A stretch of DNA of 64,000 bases from DASZQY01 sp035548515 (GTDB lineage Bacteria; Pseudomonadota; Alphaproteobacteria; Rhizobiales; Kaistiaceae): positions 119,215 to 183,214 of the forward strand of contig DASZSW010000001.1 of assembly GCA_035548515.1 (NCBI GenBank), given 5' to 3'. Positions 1-8,135 of the stretch are shown here, in pieces. The position numbers and the translations under genes were made by a program. Under the pieces are notes generated by a model. The model saw nothing but the letters and a program-made list of their open reading frames with translations. It was not told where the DNA came from and made no database searches. Numbering within the stretch: the first letter of the stretch is position 1; each line of letters opens with the position of its first letter.

Positions 1-1
1 G

Positions 2-709
2 CAGCTGCCGCTCCTGCCGAAGTGGGGCGAGAACCGTCCCTTTGCCATGCCGAGGGATGGCAAGTGCGATCCGCCGCCCGCGCTGGAGTACAGCGAGGAT
101 CCGAATTCGGCGTTCTACAAGGAAGCCAAGGAAGTCTACGACACGAAAAACAACCTGACGCCGGAGCAGCAGGCAATCGCGCGCTTCTGGTCGGACGATC
201 CGATGTTGTCGTGGACGCCACCGGGGCACTGGATTTCGATCGTCCTGCAGATCCTGGCGCGCGATCAGGTCCCGCTGGAGAAGAGCGTCGATATCCTGGC
301 CCGCCTCAGCGTGGCGGAAGCCGACGCATTCATCGGCTGCTGGAAGACGAAGTACGTCTACGATCTCATCCGTCCGCTCACCTACATCAAAAAGGTGATC
401 GATCCCAAATGGGAAACGCTGATCAACACGCCGCCCTTCCCTGAATATACGAGCGGCCACAGTGTGGCCTCGGCAGCGGCGGCGTTGGTTCTCACTACCG
501 CGTTCGGAGACAATTTCGCCTTCGACGACAGCACCGGCAAAGGCGATGGGCTGGGCCCACGTCACTTCGCGAGCTTCAATGAAGCCGCTGAACAGGCGGG
601 CATCTCGCGCCTCTACGGCGGGATCCACTTCCGTGCGGCGATCGAGAATGGCTTGGCCCAGGGGCGCTGCATCGGCGCTTACACCGTAGCCCTCAAGACG
701 TTGAAGTGA
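2..709 (+). CDS. Vanadium-dependent haloperoxidase-like (PAP2 superfamily) protein, 5'-truncated
   Basis: The reading frame is open from base 2, so the N-terminus lies outside the window; about 235 residues remain. The visible part is the vanadate-binding half of a bacterial vanadium-dependent haloperoxidase/PAP2 phosphatase fold: an R-P pair in DLIRPLTYIK, the phosphate-loop motif FPEYTSGHSV, and SRLYGGIHF carrying the His that ligands vanadate in the family. The Asp that often follows that His (HxxxD) is replaced: the sequence reads HFRAA. Known members oxidise halides with peroxide or act as phosphatases, usually outside the cytoplasm; the signal sequence cannot be judged here. Eight bases separate its stop from the next gene, so the two are probably co-transcribed. 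The family call is firm; the actual substrate is unknown. Confidence 0.82.
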   Translation, partial: QLPLLPKWGENRPFAMPRDGKCDPPPALEYSEDPNSAFYKEAKEVYDTKNNLTPEQQAIARFWSDDPMLSWTPPGHWISIVLQILARDQVPLEKSVDILARLSVAEADAFIGCWKTKYVYDLIRPLTYIKKVIDPKWETLINTPPFPEYTSGHSVASAAAALVLTTAFGDNFAFDDSTGKGDGLGPRHFASFNEAAEQAGISRLYGGIHFRAAIENGLAQGRCIGAYTVALKTLK

Positions 710-717
710 GGCGAGCC

Positions 718-2328
718 ATGCGCACCCTTGATCTCCGCATCTTGATCGCCGCCCTTGCCGTCACGGCGACGGCAGAACACGCCACTGCGGCCGACGCGCC
801 GGCGGTGCCGAGCTTCGTCGAGGAAACGGCGAGTTCAGGCATCAACAGCATTTACGCCGGCGAATGGCAGTACATGGTCGGCGGCGGCGTGGCGACCTTC
901 GACTGCAACGGCGATGGCTTCCCAGACATGCTTCTGGCGGGTGGCGAAAAGCCGGCCACCTTTTATCGCAACGCCAGCGCCAAAGGCGGTGCACTGAAAT
1001 TTGTCGCCGAGCAGAGCGGACTGGAGCTCGATGCCGTCACCGGCGCCTACCCGATCGATATCGACAGCGACGGGATCATGGACGTGGTGCTGCTGCGCGT
1101 CGGGCAGAGCGTGGTCATGCGCGGCCTCGGCGGCTGCAAGTTTGAGCGCGCCAACGACAAGTGGGCGTTTGACGGCGGCGATGCCTGGGCAACCGCCTTC
1201 GCGGCGGAGTGGGAGCACGGCGCCAAGTGGCCGACCCTCGCGATCGGCACCTATATCGACCGCACCAAGGACATCGAGCCCTGGGGCTCGTGCACCGACA
1301 ACTGGCTGCTTCGGCCGAATGCTGACGCTGCCGGCTTCGGCCCGCGCATTCCCCTGACGCCGAGCTTCTGCACGTTGTCGATGCTGTTCACGGACTGGAA
1401 CCGCTCCGGCACGGCGAGTCTGCGCGTCTCCAATGATCGCGAGTACTACCTCGGCGGCACGGAGCAGATGTGGAAGGTCGATCCAGGCCAGCCGCCGGCG
1501 CTCTACACGGCCAAGGATGGGTGGAAGCCGCTGAAAATCTGGGGAATGGGCATCGCCAGTGCTGACATCAACGGCGATGGCTACCCGGATTACTTCCTGA
1601 CCAGCATGGCGGACAACAAGCTGCAGACGTTCACCACTGCGCCGGCCACCGGCACGCCGGTGAAGCCTGACTTCAAGGATATCGCGCTGTCCAAGAACGT
1701 CATCGCGCAGCGTCCATATACCGGCGGCGACGTGCGGCCGAGCACGGCGTGGCACGCGCAGTTCGAGGACGTGAACAACGACGGCCTGCTCGACCTGTTC
1801 GTCGCCAAGGGCAACGTCTCGAAGATGCCGGACTTCGCCCAGAACGATCCGAACAACCTTCTGATCCAGACCGCCGACGGCAAGTTCGTGGAAGTGGGCG
1901 ACAAGGCCGGTGTCGCGAGCATGCAGACCTCGCGCGGCGGCGCCGTCGTCGATCTCAACCTCGACGGCCTCCTCGACATCGTTGTGGTCAACCGCTGGAC
2001 CACGGCGCAGGTATGGCGCAACACCAGTACCAACGCCGGCCATTGGCTGCAGGTGAAGCTGTCAGAGCCCGCGCCCAACGTCGACGCGGTTGGCGCCTGG
2101 GTCGAGGTGCGCTGCAATGGGTCGGTGCTCCAGCGGGAAATCACATCCGGCGGTGGTCACGTCAGCGGCGAAGCCGGCTGGTGGCATTTCGGCATTGGCA
2201 ACGAGACAGCCGCGGAGGTGCGCGTTACCTGGCCGGACGGAACCCAAAGCGACTGGGGTCGTGTGGACGCGGACAAGTTCTACGTCGTCGCACGCGACAA
2301 ACCGCCGGTGGCGTGGGATGCGAACTAG
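718..2328 (+). CDS. Exported FG-GAP/VCBS repeat protein with C-terminal ASPIC/UnbV domain (CRTAC1-like), copy 1
   Basis: This is a 536-residue predicted secreted protein. The ATG at 718 was chosen over an in-frame GTG at 706 because GAGG lies six bases before it and it starts directly on a Sec signal (MRTLDLRILIAALAVTATA). Calcium-binding FG-GAP loops recur: FDCNGDGFPDMLLAGG, IDIDSDGIMDVVLL, ADINGDGYPDYFL, EDVNNDGLLDLFVAKGN and VDLNLDGLLDIVVVN. They suggest a beta-propeller. The last 110 residues match the ASPIC/UnbV module (GHWLQVKL, SGGGHVSGEAGWWHFGIG, VTWPDG). Such proteins are periplasmic or extracellular with no settled enzymatic role. The protein at 3956-5674 is a clear paralogue. It lies between a haloperoxidase-like and a di-heme gene, which suggests an accessory or binding role in an exported redox system (inference). 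Confidence 0.85.
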   Translation: MRTLDLRILIAALAVTATAEHATAADAPAVPSFVEETASSGINSIYAGEWQYMVGGGVATFDCNGDGFPDMLLAGGEKPATFYRNASAKGGALKFVAEQSGLELDAVTGAYPIDIDSDGIMDVVLLRVGQSVVMRGLGGCKFERANDKWAFDGGDAWATAFAAEWEHGAKWPTLAIGTYIDRTKDIEPWGSCTDNWLLRPNADAAGFGPRIPLTPSFCTLSMLFTDWNRSGTASLRVSNDREYYLGGTEQMWKVDPGQPPALYTAKDGWKPLKIWGMGIASADINGDGYPDYFLTSMADNKLQTFTTAPATGTPVKPDFKDIALSKNVIAQRPYTGGDVRPSTAWHAQFEDVNNDGLLDLFVAKGNVSKMPDFAQNDPNNLLIQTADGKFVEVGDKAGVASMQTSRGGAVVDLNLDGLLDIVVVNRWTTAQVWRNTSTNAGHWLQVKLSEPAPNVDAVGAWVEVRCNGSVLQREITSGGGHVSGEAGWWHFGIGNETAAEVRVTWPDGTQSDWGRVDADKFYVVARDKPPVAWDAN

Positions 2329-2338
2329 TGGACTCTGC

Positions 2339-2359
2339 GCGGACGCAACCTTCGTCCGC
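2339..2359 (+). terminator. Short GC-rich hairpin after the first FG-GAP gene
   Basis: GCGGACG (2339-2345) pairs perfectly with CGTCCGC (2353-2359) around a seven-base loop, ten bases after the stop codon. No run of T follows, so it is at best a weak terminator or an mRNA-stabilising stem between two genes of the cluster. Confidence 0.35.
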
Positions 2360-2498
2360 CCGTTCTCATTGGCCTGTTGGGCTTTGAAGCGAGGCTGGGC
2401 GCAACCGTCGTCGGAGGGGTGACGCAAGCGGCACGGCTGCGGAGGCAGTCGTGCGGCAGCGCCTGGTTCGGACACTGCAAGCGTGTGGGAGGAAAGTC

Positions 2499-3959
2499 AT
2501 GCGCGGATTTCGCATAAGCGTTGCGAGTGCGTGCGCCACGAGCGCCGCGCTTGTCTGTCTGGCGGGGGCACTGGTGGCTCTGCCATCCAGGGTCGACGCC
2601 GACGACGCGGCCGAGCCGTGGAGCGAGGCAGTCATCCGCGAGCACGTCGACATCACAAAATACGAGCATGACCTCAATGCAGATGAACTAGGGAAGCTGG
2701 TCGAGGCGGGGCGACTGCTCTTCACCGATCGATTCACCTCGGCCGATGGCATGGGCCGGCCGCTTGCGACCCAGGCGATTATTCCGACCAAACGCAAGCA
2801 ACCGGTCGACGCGCTCTTCCGGCGCACCGCGGGGATGGACGCCAACAGCTGCGAGTCCTGCCACAACTCCCCGATCGTGGGCGCGGCGGCGACCTTCACC
2901 GGCAATGCCTTCGTCTCTGAGGGCTTCGAGAGCGCGGATTTCGAAACGCTCGACGGGCAATTCTCCAACGAACGCGGCTCGGTGCATCTGTTCGGCAACG
3001 GTCTATTGCAGATGCTGGCGCGCGAGATGACCGCGGAGTTGCAGGGTGAGCGCGACAAGGGCATCGCCGAAGCGCGCAAGAGCGGGCAGCCCGTGACGAT
3101 CCAGTTGGCCTCGAAAGGCGTCGAGTTCGGCTCAATCGTTGCCCAGCCGGACGGTCTCGTCGATTTCGCCGGACTCGACGGGATCGACCAAGACCTCATC
3201 CTGCGGCCTTTCAGCCAGAAGGGCGTTTTTGGATCGACCCGCCAGTTCGTCGTGAACGCGATGAACGTCCACGTTGGGCTCGAAGCGACGGAGCGGTTCG
3301 GCGCCCGCTGGACCGGCACGCATGACTTCGACGGCGACGGCCACCCCGACGAATTCACGCCGGGGGATGTGTCCGCCACGGTCGCCTTCATCGGCACTCT
3401 GCCTGCACCAAATCGCATGGTGCCTGACGACCAGCGCTGGGTCGCCGCCGCGAAGCGTGGTGAGCAGGTGTTCGCAGATCTCGGCTGCACTGCCTGCCAC
3501 AAGCCGTTCCTGCCGCTGAACAGCCTCAAGTTTTCCGACCCGGGTCCCGACGATACCGCCGGCACACTCCGTGTGGGCGAGGTGCCGCAGCCCATCACTT
3601 ACGACTACGGGCTGCTGCCCTGGACGAAGAAGCTTCAGCGCAACGATCAAGGTCAGATTCTGGTCCCCCTGTTCGGCGACCTGAAGCGCCACAAGATTGC
3701 TGACGACAGTATCAACCGGCTCGGCAACGAGCTGCTGGCTCAGCGCTTCGTCGAGCGCGATGTGTTCATGACGGCGGAACTCTGGGGTGTCGGTTCGACG
3801 GCGCCCTACGGCCATCGCAACGACATCACAACGCTGGATGAAGTCATCCGCGCGCATGGCGGAGAGGGCACCACGGCGCGCAATGCGTTCATTGCGGCCA
3901 CGGACGCCGACCGCTCCGCGCTGATCGCGTTCCTCAAGACTCTGGTGATCCCGCAATGA
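2499..3959 (+). CDS. Di-heme c-type oxidoreductase/peroxidase-like protein (DHOR, DUF1111-type)
   Basis: This is a 486-residue exported protein with two covalent haem c sites, C118-E-S-C121-H122 and C330-T-A-C333-H334. The ATG at 2499 was preferred because GGGAGG stands just upstream and a Sec signal follows (MRGFRISVASACATSAALV, then a hydrophobic core ending near DADD). The C-terminal part, with APYGHRND, TTLDEVIRAHGGEG and a final FLKTL helix, is typical of bacterial di-haem peroxidases and of DHOR/thiol-oxidoreductase-like proteins. The expected role is periplasmic electron transfer or peroxide/thiol redox chemistry. Its stop overlaps the next start (ATGA), so it is translationally coupled to the second FG-GAP protein. 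MauG/CcpA peroxidases are the alternative family; the length and spacing fit DHOR better. Confidence 0.85.
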   Translation: MRGFRISVASACATSAALVCLAGALVALPSRVDADDAAEPWSEAVIREHVDITKYEHDLNADELGKLVEAGRLLFTDRFTSADGMGRPLATQAIIPTKRKQPVDALFRRTAGMDANSCESCHNSPIVGAAATFTGNAFVSEGFESADFETLDGQFSNERGSVHLFGNGLLQMLAREMTAELQGERDKGIAEARKSGQPVTIQLASKGVEFGSIVAQPDGLVDFAGLDGIDQDLILRPFSQKGVFGSTRQFVVNAMNVHVGLEATERFGARWTGTHDFDGDGHPDEFTPGDVSATVAFIGTLPAPNRMVPDDQRWVAAAKRGEQVFADLGCTACHKPFLPLNSLKFSDPGPDDTAGTLRVGEVPQPITYDYGLLPWTKKLQRNDQGQILVPLFGDLKRHKIADDSINRLGNELLAQRFVERDVFMTAELWGVGSTAPYGHRNDITTLDEVIRAHGGEGTTARNAFIAATDADRSALIAFLKTLVIPQ

Positions 3960-5674
3960 GCCCGCGTTTCCTGATCGCGGCGGTCCCGGCGCTGATCGTG
4001 GCGCTTGCGGCCGTCGCGTATGCCGACAGCACCGAAACTGCGCCGAGCCAGGCGGGCGTTGTCATCCCCAACGACATTCCCGACCTGCATGAAGAAGCCG
4101 TCGCCGCCGGCATCGACCACACTTACACCGGCGACTTCCAGTTCTTCGTCGGAGGCGGCGTTGCGGCCTTCGATTGCAACGGCGACCGCAAGCCCGACCT
4201 GTTCCTCGCCGGCGGCACGAACCCGGCGGAGCTTTACAAGAACGACAGCCCCACGGGCGGCGCGCTGAAATTCGAGAAGGTCGCACTGGCCGGGATCCCG
4301 GCCAGTGACCTCCTCAGCGTCGTGGGCGCTTATCCCCTCGACGTCGATAACGACGGCAAGATGGACCTGATGGTCCTGCGCGTCGGCAGCAATCTGCTGC
4401 TCCGTGGCAAGGGCGACTGCCAGTTCGACGTCGCCAACGACGCGTGGGCGTTCGACGGCGGCAACGACTGGACGACGTCATTCTCGGCCGAATGGGAAAT
4501 CGGGCAGGCCTATCCAACACTGGCGATCGGCAACTACGTCGATCGCCAATCGATCGGCGCGCCGGAGTCGAAGTGTGCGACGAGTTACCTCATTCGCCCG
4601 GGCTCCGGCGACAAGCCGAACTACTCGACGCCCTACCCGCTCAATCCGAGCTGGTGTTCGCTCTCGATGCTCTTCACCGACTGGAACAACTCGGGAACCA
4701 TGGCGCTCCGCGTCACCAATGACCGCCAGTATTATCGCGGCGGCCAGGAACAGCTGTGGCACGTCGATCCCGGCCAATCGCCGCGCTCGTATACCGCTGC
4801 TGAAGGATGGCAGCCGCTTTCCATCTACGGAATGGGCATCGCTCAGGCGCGGCTAAACGGCGTTGGTTATCCGGTCTACGCGCTCACCTCCATGGGCGAC
4901 ACAAAGCTGCAGCAACTCGACCCCGACGCGCTTGATACGCAAGACAGTGGGTCGATGGAGCCGATGTACAAGGATATCGCTTACGCCTCCGGCGCGACGG
5001 CGCAGCGGCCCTATGTCGGCACGGACTACCGGGGCTCCACCGGCTGGCACAGCCAGTTCGCTGATTTCAACAACGACGGACTGCTCGACCTGTTCATCGC
5101 CAAGGGCAATGTCGACTCGATGCCGGACTTTGCTCAGGCCGACCCCGATAATCTTCTGCTCGGCCAGTGGGATGGCTCGTTCAAGGAGGCGGGAGCGCAG
5201 GCCGGGCTGGCGGCAACGGCGGATCGGCGCGGCCGCGGCGCGGCTGTGATTGACCTCAACATGGACGGCCTGCTGGACCTCGTGGTCGTGAACCGGCGCG
5301 CGCCGGTTTCGCTGTACCGCAACCTCGGCGCCAAGACATCGTGGGGGACGGAGTCGCCGATGGGCAACTGGATTGAGGTGGAGTTGGTCCAGGAGGGCAC
5401 CAACCGCAACGCCGTCGGGGCGCAGATCACCGTCAAGGCCGGCAACAACCGGATGGAGCGGACGGTGCAGGTCGGTGGCGGCCATGCTTCCGGTCAGTCC
5501 GGCTTCTACCACATAGGGCTCGGCGTCGCGGAGCGCGCCGAAATCCGCGTGAAATGGCCGGACGGCAGCTGGAGCAACACCTATCGCGTGTTCGCCAACC
5601 AGTTCGTGCGTCTCGACAAGGCACAGCCGAATGCGGAGTACTGGTACCCCGACCCAGCGCCCACTGCTCAGTGA
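3956..5674 (+). CDS. Exported FG-GAP/VCBS repeat protein with ASPIC/UnbV domain (CRTAC1-like), copy 2
   Basis: This 572-residue protein is paralogous over its whole length to the product at 718-2328. Both share the block VGGGVA-FDCNGD-PD-LAGG near the N-terminus, the block ANDxWAFDGG followed by a PTLAIGxYxDR stretch, and an NNDGLLDLFxAKGN loop. A Sec signal precedes them (MSPRFLIAAVPALIVALAAVAYA). FG-GAP loops alternate through the middle. The C-terminal ASPIC/UnbV module is present (GNWIEVEL, GGGHASGQSGFYHIGLG, VKWPDG). ATG 3956 overlaps the preceding stop as ATGA. The protein should sit in the periplasm or outside the cell and bind calcium; partner and substrate are unknown. The stop lies three bases from the stop of the convergent gene at 5678. 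Confidence 0.85.
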   Translation: MSPRFLIAAVPALIVALAAVAYADSTETAPSQAGVVIPNDIPDLHEEAVAAGIDHTYTGDFQFFVGGGVAAFDCNGDRKPDLFLAGGTNPAELYKNDSPTGGALKFEKVALAGIPASDLLSVVGAYPLDVDNDGKMDLMVLRVGSNLLLRGKGDCQFDVANDAWAFDGGNDWTTSFSAEWEIGQAYPTLAIGNYVDRQSIGAPESKCATSYLIRPGSGDKPNYSTPYPLNPSWCSLSMLFTDWNNSGTMALRVTNDRQYYRGGQEQLWHVDPGQSPRSYTAAEGWQPLSIYGMGIAQARLNGVGYPVYALTSMGDTKLQQLDPDALDTQDSGSMEPMYKDIAYASGATAQRPYVGTDYRGSTGWHSQFADFNNDGLLDLFIAKGNVDSMPDFAQADPDNLLLGQWDGSFKEAGAQAGLAATADRRGRGAAVIDLNMDGLLDLVVVNRRAPVSLYRNLGAKTSWGTESPMGNWIEVELVQEGTNRNAVGAQITVKAGNNRMERTVQVGGGHASGQSGFYHIGLGVAERAEIRVKWPDGSWSNTYRVFANQFVRLDKAQPNAEYWYPDPAPTAQ

Positions 5675-5677
5675 GCC

Positions 5678-6565
5678 CTAGCGGTCGCGGAAGCGGCTGA
5701 CCGGCGACCCTGCCACCGGCGCGGCGCCGACGAGGGTAATGCCGGTCAGCGGGTACTTTGCCAGTTGATCCGCCGGCCGGCCGACGCGCAGGCTGGTGAG
5801 ATACAGCGTCCGCAGGTCCTTGCCGCCGAAGCATGGCATTGTTGGCGCGAAGACCGGCACCGGGTGTTTCTCCAGCAGCCGCCCGTCCGGAGCGAACTTG
5901 TTGAGGCATTGAGCGGTGATGCCCGCGCTCCAGTAGTTGCCGTCGGCATCGGTCGCGCCGCCGTCGGGGCTGCCGACGCCCGGTGCGAAATCGACGATGC
6001 GTTTCTGATTACTCACCCTGCCGGTCGCTGGGTCGAGATCCCATCGGTCGAGCCAGCCGCCGCTCGAATCGGAGTGGAACATCGTCTTGCCGTCTGGCGA
6101 GAACGCCAGGCCGTTCGACACCTGCAGCCCGTCGCGCTTCTTCTCCACCTTGCCGTCGGCGGTGACGCGGTAGAGCGAGCCGAGGCCCGCGCGCGGGCGC
6201 GTTGGCCGATCGTCCATGGATCCCACCCAGAAGGCGCCGTCCGGCCCAACCTTGCCGTCGTTCAGCCGGGTGTCGTCGCCCTTCTCCGTCTCGATCTCCG
6301 CGATGGCGCGCCAGTTGCCGTTGGCGGGATCGAAGATGCCAACCGTGTGGCGGAGCGCGACAACCAGCTTGCCGCTTTCCGTCAGTCCCAGCGATCCGAC
6401 GGGGCTCGGGAAGGTCCACTTCCCCTCGACCGCGCCATTTGCGCCGAACCGGTAGATCGTGCGGTTGATGATGTCGGCTTGGTAAAGCGCGTTGGCGCGC
6501 TCGTCCCATGCCGGCCCTTCGCCAAGTTCGCAGCGCACGTCGTTCAGTGGCTTGAGGTCGATCAC
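5678..6565 (-). CDS. SMP-30/gluconolactonase-like calcium-dependent lactonase
   Basis: This 295-residue six-bladed propeller belongs to the SMP-30/gluconolactonase/LRE-like family, which hydrolyses sugar lactones using a divalent metal. Expected ligand regions are visible: CELGEGPAW near the N-terminus (Glu), DTRLNDGKVGPDGAFW (Asn), LQVSNGLAFSPDG, and GSPDGGATDADGNYW (Asp). The reading frame extends further upstream, but a GTG at 6565 with AGGGA seven bases before it fits the family's N-terminus, so that start is used; the longer extension would run through rimO. No signal peptide is seen, so it should be cytoplasmic. The substrate could be a gluconate-type or other aldonolactone. It is divergent from rimO and converges on the FG-GAP cluster, so no operon context helps. 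Confidence 0.83.
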   Translation of the reverse strand: MIDLKPLNDVRCELGEGPAWDERANALYQADIINRTIYRFGANGAVEGKWTFPSPVGSLGLTESGKLVVALRHTVGIFDPANGNWRAIAEIETEKGDDTRLNDGKVGPDGAFWVGSMDDRPTRPRAGLGSLYRVTADGKVEKKRDGLQVSNGLAFSPDGKTMFHSDSSGGWLDRWDLDPATGRVSNQKRIVDFAPGVGSPDGGATDADGNYWSAGITAQCLNKFAPDGRLLEKHPVPVFAPTMPCFGGKDLRTLYLTSLRVGRPADQLAKYPLTGITLVGAAPVAGSPVSRFRDR

Positions 6566-6650
6566 GTTGATTTCCCTGGTTTTTCCGTCCCGGCGGTCGC
6601 CCCTGACGCCGCCCTCCCCACGGCGCATGTCTAGCGTTCGGGCGGCGCGG

Positions 6651-6679
6651 TTGACAAGGAATCGCGTTATCTCCAGATA
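6651..6679 (+). promoter_or_regulatory. Candidate sigma-70 promoter for rimO
   Basis: A perfect -35 box TTGACA lies at 6651-6656. Seventeen bases on is CAGATA (6674-6679), a poor -10 match. The rimO start follows 27 bases later. Alphaproteobacterial -10 boxes are often degenerate, so this is plausible but unproven. Confidence 0.35.
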
Positions 6680-6706
6680 GGCGCCGCCTCCAGACAAGCG
6701 ATCCGC

Positions 6707-8023
6707 ATGAACAAGCCTGCGCCGGTCATCTCTTTCGTCAGCCTCGGCTGCCCCAAGGCGCTCGTCGATTCCGAGCGCATCCTCACGCAGCTCCGCTCCG
6801 AGGGTTATGAAGTCTCGCGGAAGCACGAGGGGGCCGATGTCGTCGTGGTCAACACGTGCGGCTTTCTCGATTCCGCCAAGGCGGAGTCGCTGGAGGCGAT
6901 CGGCACGGCGCTGAAGGAAAACGGCCGCGTCATCGTCACCGGCTGCATGGGAGCCGAGCCGGAGCAGATCCGCGACCGCTTCCCCGAGGTGCTGTCGATC
7001 ACCGGCCCGCAACAGTACGAGAGCGTGGTCAAGGCAGTGCACACCGCGGTGCCGCCGGCGCACGATCCGTACGTCGATCTCATTCCGCCGCAGGGCATCA
7101 AGCTGACGCCGCGGCACTACGCGTATCTCAAGATTTCGGAAGGCTGCAATCACCGCTGCTCATTCTGCATCATCCCGAAGCTGCGCGGCGATCTTGTCTC
7201 ACGCCCCGCCGGCGATGTACTCCGCGAGGCGGAGCGGCTGGTGAAGGCCGGCGTCAAGGAGCTGCTGGTCATCTCTCAGGACACCAGCGCTTACGGTACC
7301 GACGTCAAGTATGCGACGAGCCGGTTCCAGGATCGCGAGGTCCGTGCCAAATTCATCGACCTGTCGCGTGAACTCGGCGAGCTCGGCGCCTGGGTGCGGC
7401 TCCACTACGTCTACCCCTACCCGCACGTGGACGAGGTCATGCCGCTGATGGCGGAGGGCAAGATCCTCCCCTACCTCGATATTCCCTTCCAGCACGCGAG
7501 CCCGACCGTGCTGAAGGCGATGAAGCGCCCGGCGCACCAGGAAAAGACGCTGGACCGCATTCGCGCGTGGCGCGCCGTAGTTCCCGATCTCGCGATCCGG
7601 TCGACGTTCATCGTCGGCTTCCCGGGCGAGACGGAGGCCGATTTCCAGATGCTCCTCGACTGGCTGGAGGAAGCACGGCTGGAGCGTGTTGGCTGCTTCA
7701 AGTTCGAGCCGGTTGCAGGCGCGCCCGCCAATGCCCTGGCCGGCGCCGTGCCGGATGAGGTGAAGGCGGAGCGCTGGCACCGGCTGATGCAGGCCCAACA
7801 GAAGATCAGCACCCGCAGTCAGCTGAAGAAGGTCGGGCAGCGGGTGCGGGTAATTGTCGATGAAAGTGCCGGGAAGACCGCCAAGGGCCGCTCCATCTGG
7901 GATGCGCCCGAGATCGATGGTGCGGTGCACCTCACCAGCCGGCTGCCGATCCGCGCTGGCGATATCGTGACCGCCAGGATCGAGCGCGCCGAGGCATACG
8001 ACCTTTACGGGTCGGTCGCCTGA
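6707..8023 (+). CDS. rimO: Ribosomal protein S12 methylthiotransferase RimO
   Basis: RimO is a radical-SAM enzyme that adds a methylthio group to a conserved Asp of ribosomal protein S12. The 438-residue protein has all parts in order. The N-terminal UPF0004 domain carries C15 (SLGCPKALVDSE), C51 (VVNTCGFLDSA) and C80 (VTGCMG), which bind the second 4Fe-4S cluster. The radical-SAM motif C147-N-H-R-C151-S-F-C154 follows in KISEGCNHRCSFC with the diagnostic IPKLRG. The C-terminal TRAM domain begins near residue 370. GCPKALVDSE and IPKLRG separate RimO from the tRNA enzyme MiaB. It is cytoplasmic and monocistronic: a divergent gene lies upstream and a hairpin lies directly after the stop. Confidence 0.97.
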   Translation: MNKPAPVISFVSLGCPKALVDSERILTQLRSEGYEVSRKHEGADVVVVNTCGFLDSAKAESLEAIGTALKENGRVIVTGCMGAEPEQIRDRFPEVLSITGPQQYESVVKAVHTAVPPAHDPYVDLIPPQGIKLTPRHYAYLKISEGCNHRCSFCIIPKLRGDLVSRPAGDVLREAERLVKAGVKELLVISQDTSAYGTDVKYATSRFQDREVRAKFIDLSRELGELGAWVRLHYVYPYPHVDEVMPLMAEGKILPYLDIPFQHASPTVLKAMKRPAHQEKTLDRIRAWRAVVPDLAIRSTFIVGFPGETEADFQMLLDWLEEARLERVGCFKFEPVAGAPANALAGAVPDEVKAERWHRLMQAQQKISTRSQLKKVGQRVRVIVDESAGKTAKGRSIWDAPEIDGAVHLTSRLPIRAGDIVTARIERAEAYDLYGSVA

Positions 8024-8031
8024 ATTCTAGA

Positions 8032-8063
8032 AGGGTGAGGGGGCGCGTCCCCTCACCCTCTTT
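8032..8063 (+). terminator. Rho-independent terminator of rimO
   Basis: AGGGTGAGGGG (8032-8042) pairs perfectly with CCCCTCACCCT (8049-8059) around a six-base loop and is followed by CTTT. It starts nine bases after the rimO stop. Confidence 0.7.
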
Positions 8064-8096
8064 CCCCCGGGAGCGTCGCGCGCAGCCAGGAGAAAG

Positions 8097-8119
8097 CCCC
8101 CTCCCGATTAGGGAGGGGG
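8097..8119. repeat. Intergenic palindromic element
   Basis: CCCCCTCCC (8097-8105), GATTA, GGGAGGGGG (8111-8119) forms a nine-base-pair hairpin 16 bases past the stop of the leftward gene. Its C/G-rich core resembles the cores of the inverted repeats at 38642-38809 and 54984-55120, so it may be a short relative of the same dispersed family. It could also serve as a roadblock between the two convergent genes. Confidence 0.5.
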
Positions 8120-8135
8120 ATTGGGTGACTTCGCG

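Noticed and set aside
6566..7153. N-terminal extension of the SMP-30-like gene on the minus strand
   Set aside because: The extension would run opposite rimO and adds 196 residues absent from the family; a GTG at 6565 with a ribosome site fits better.
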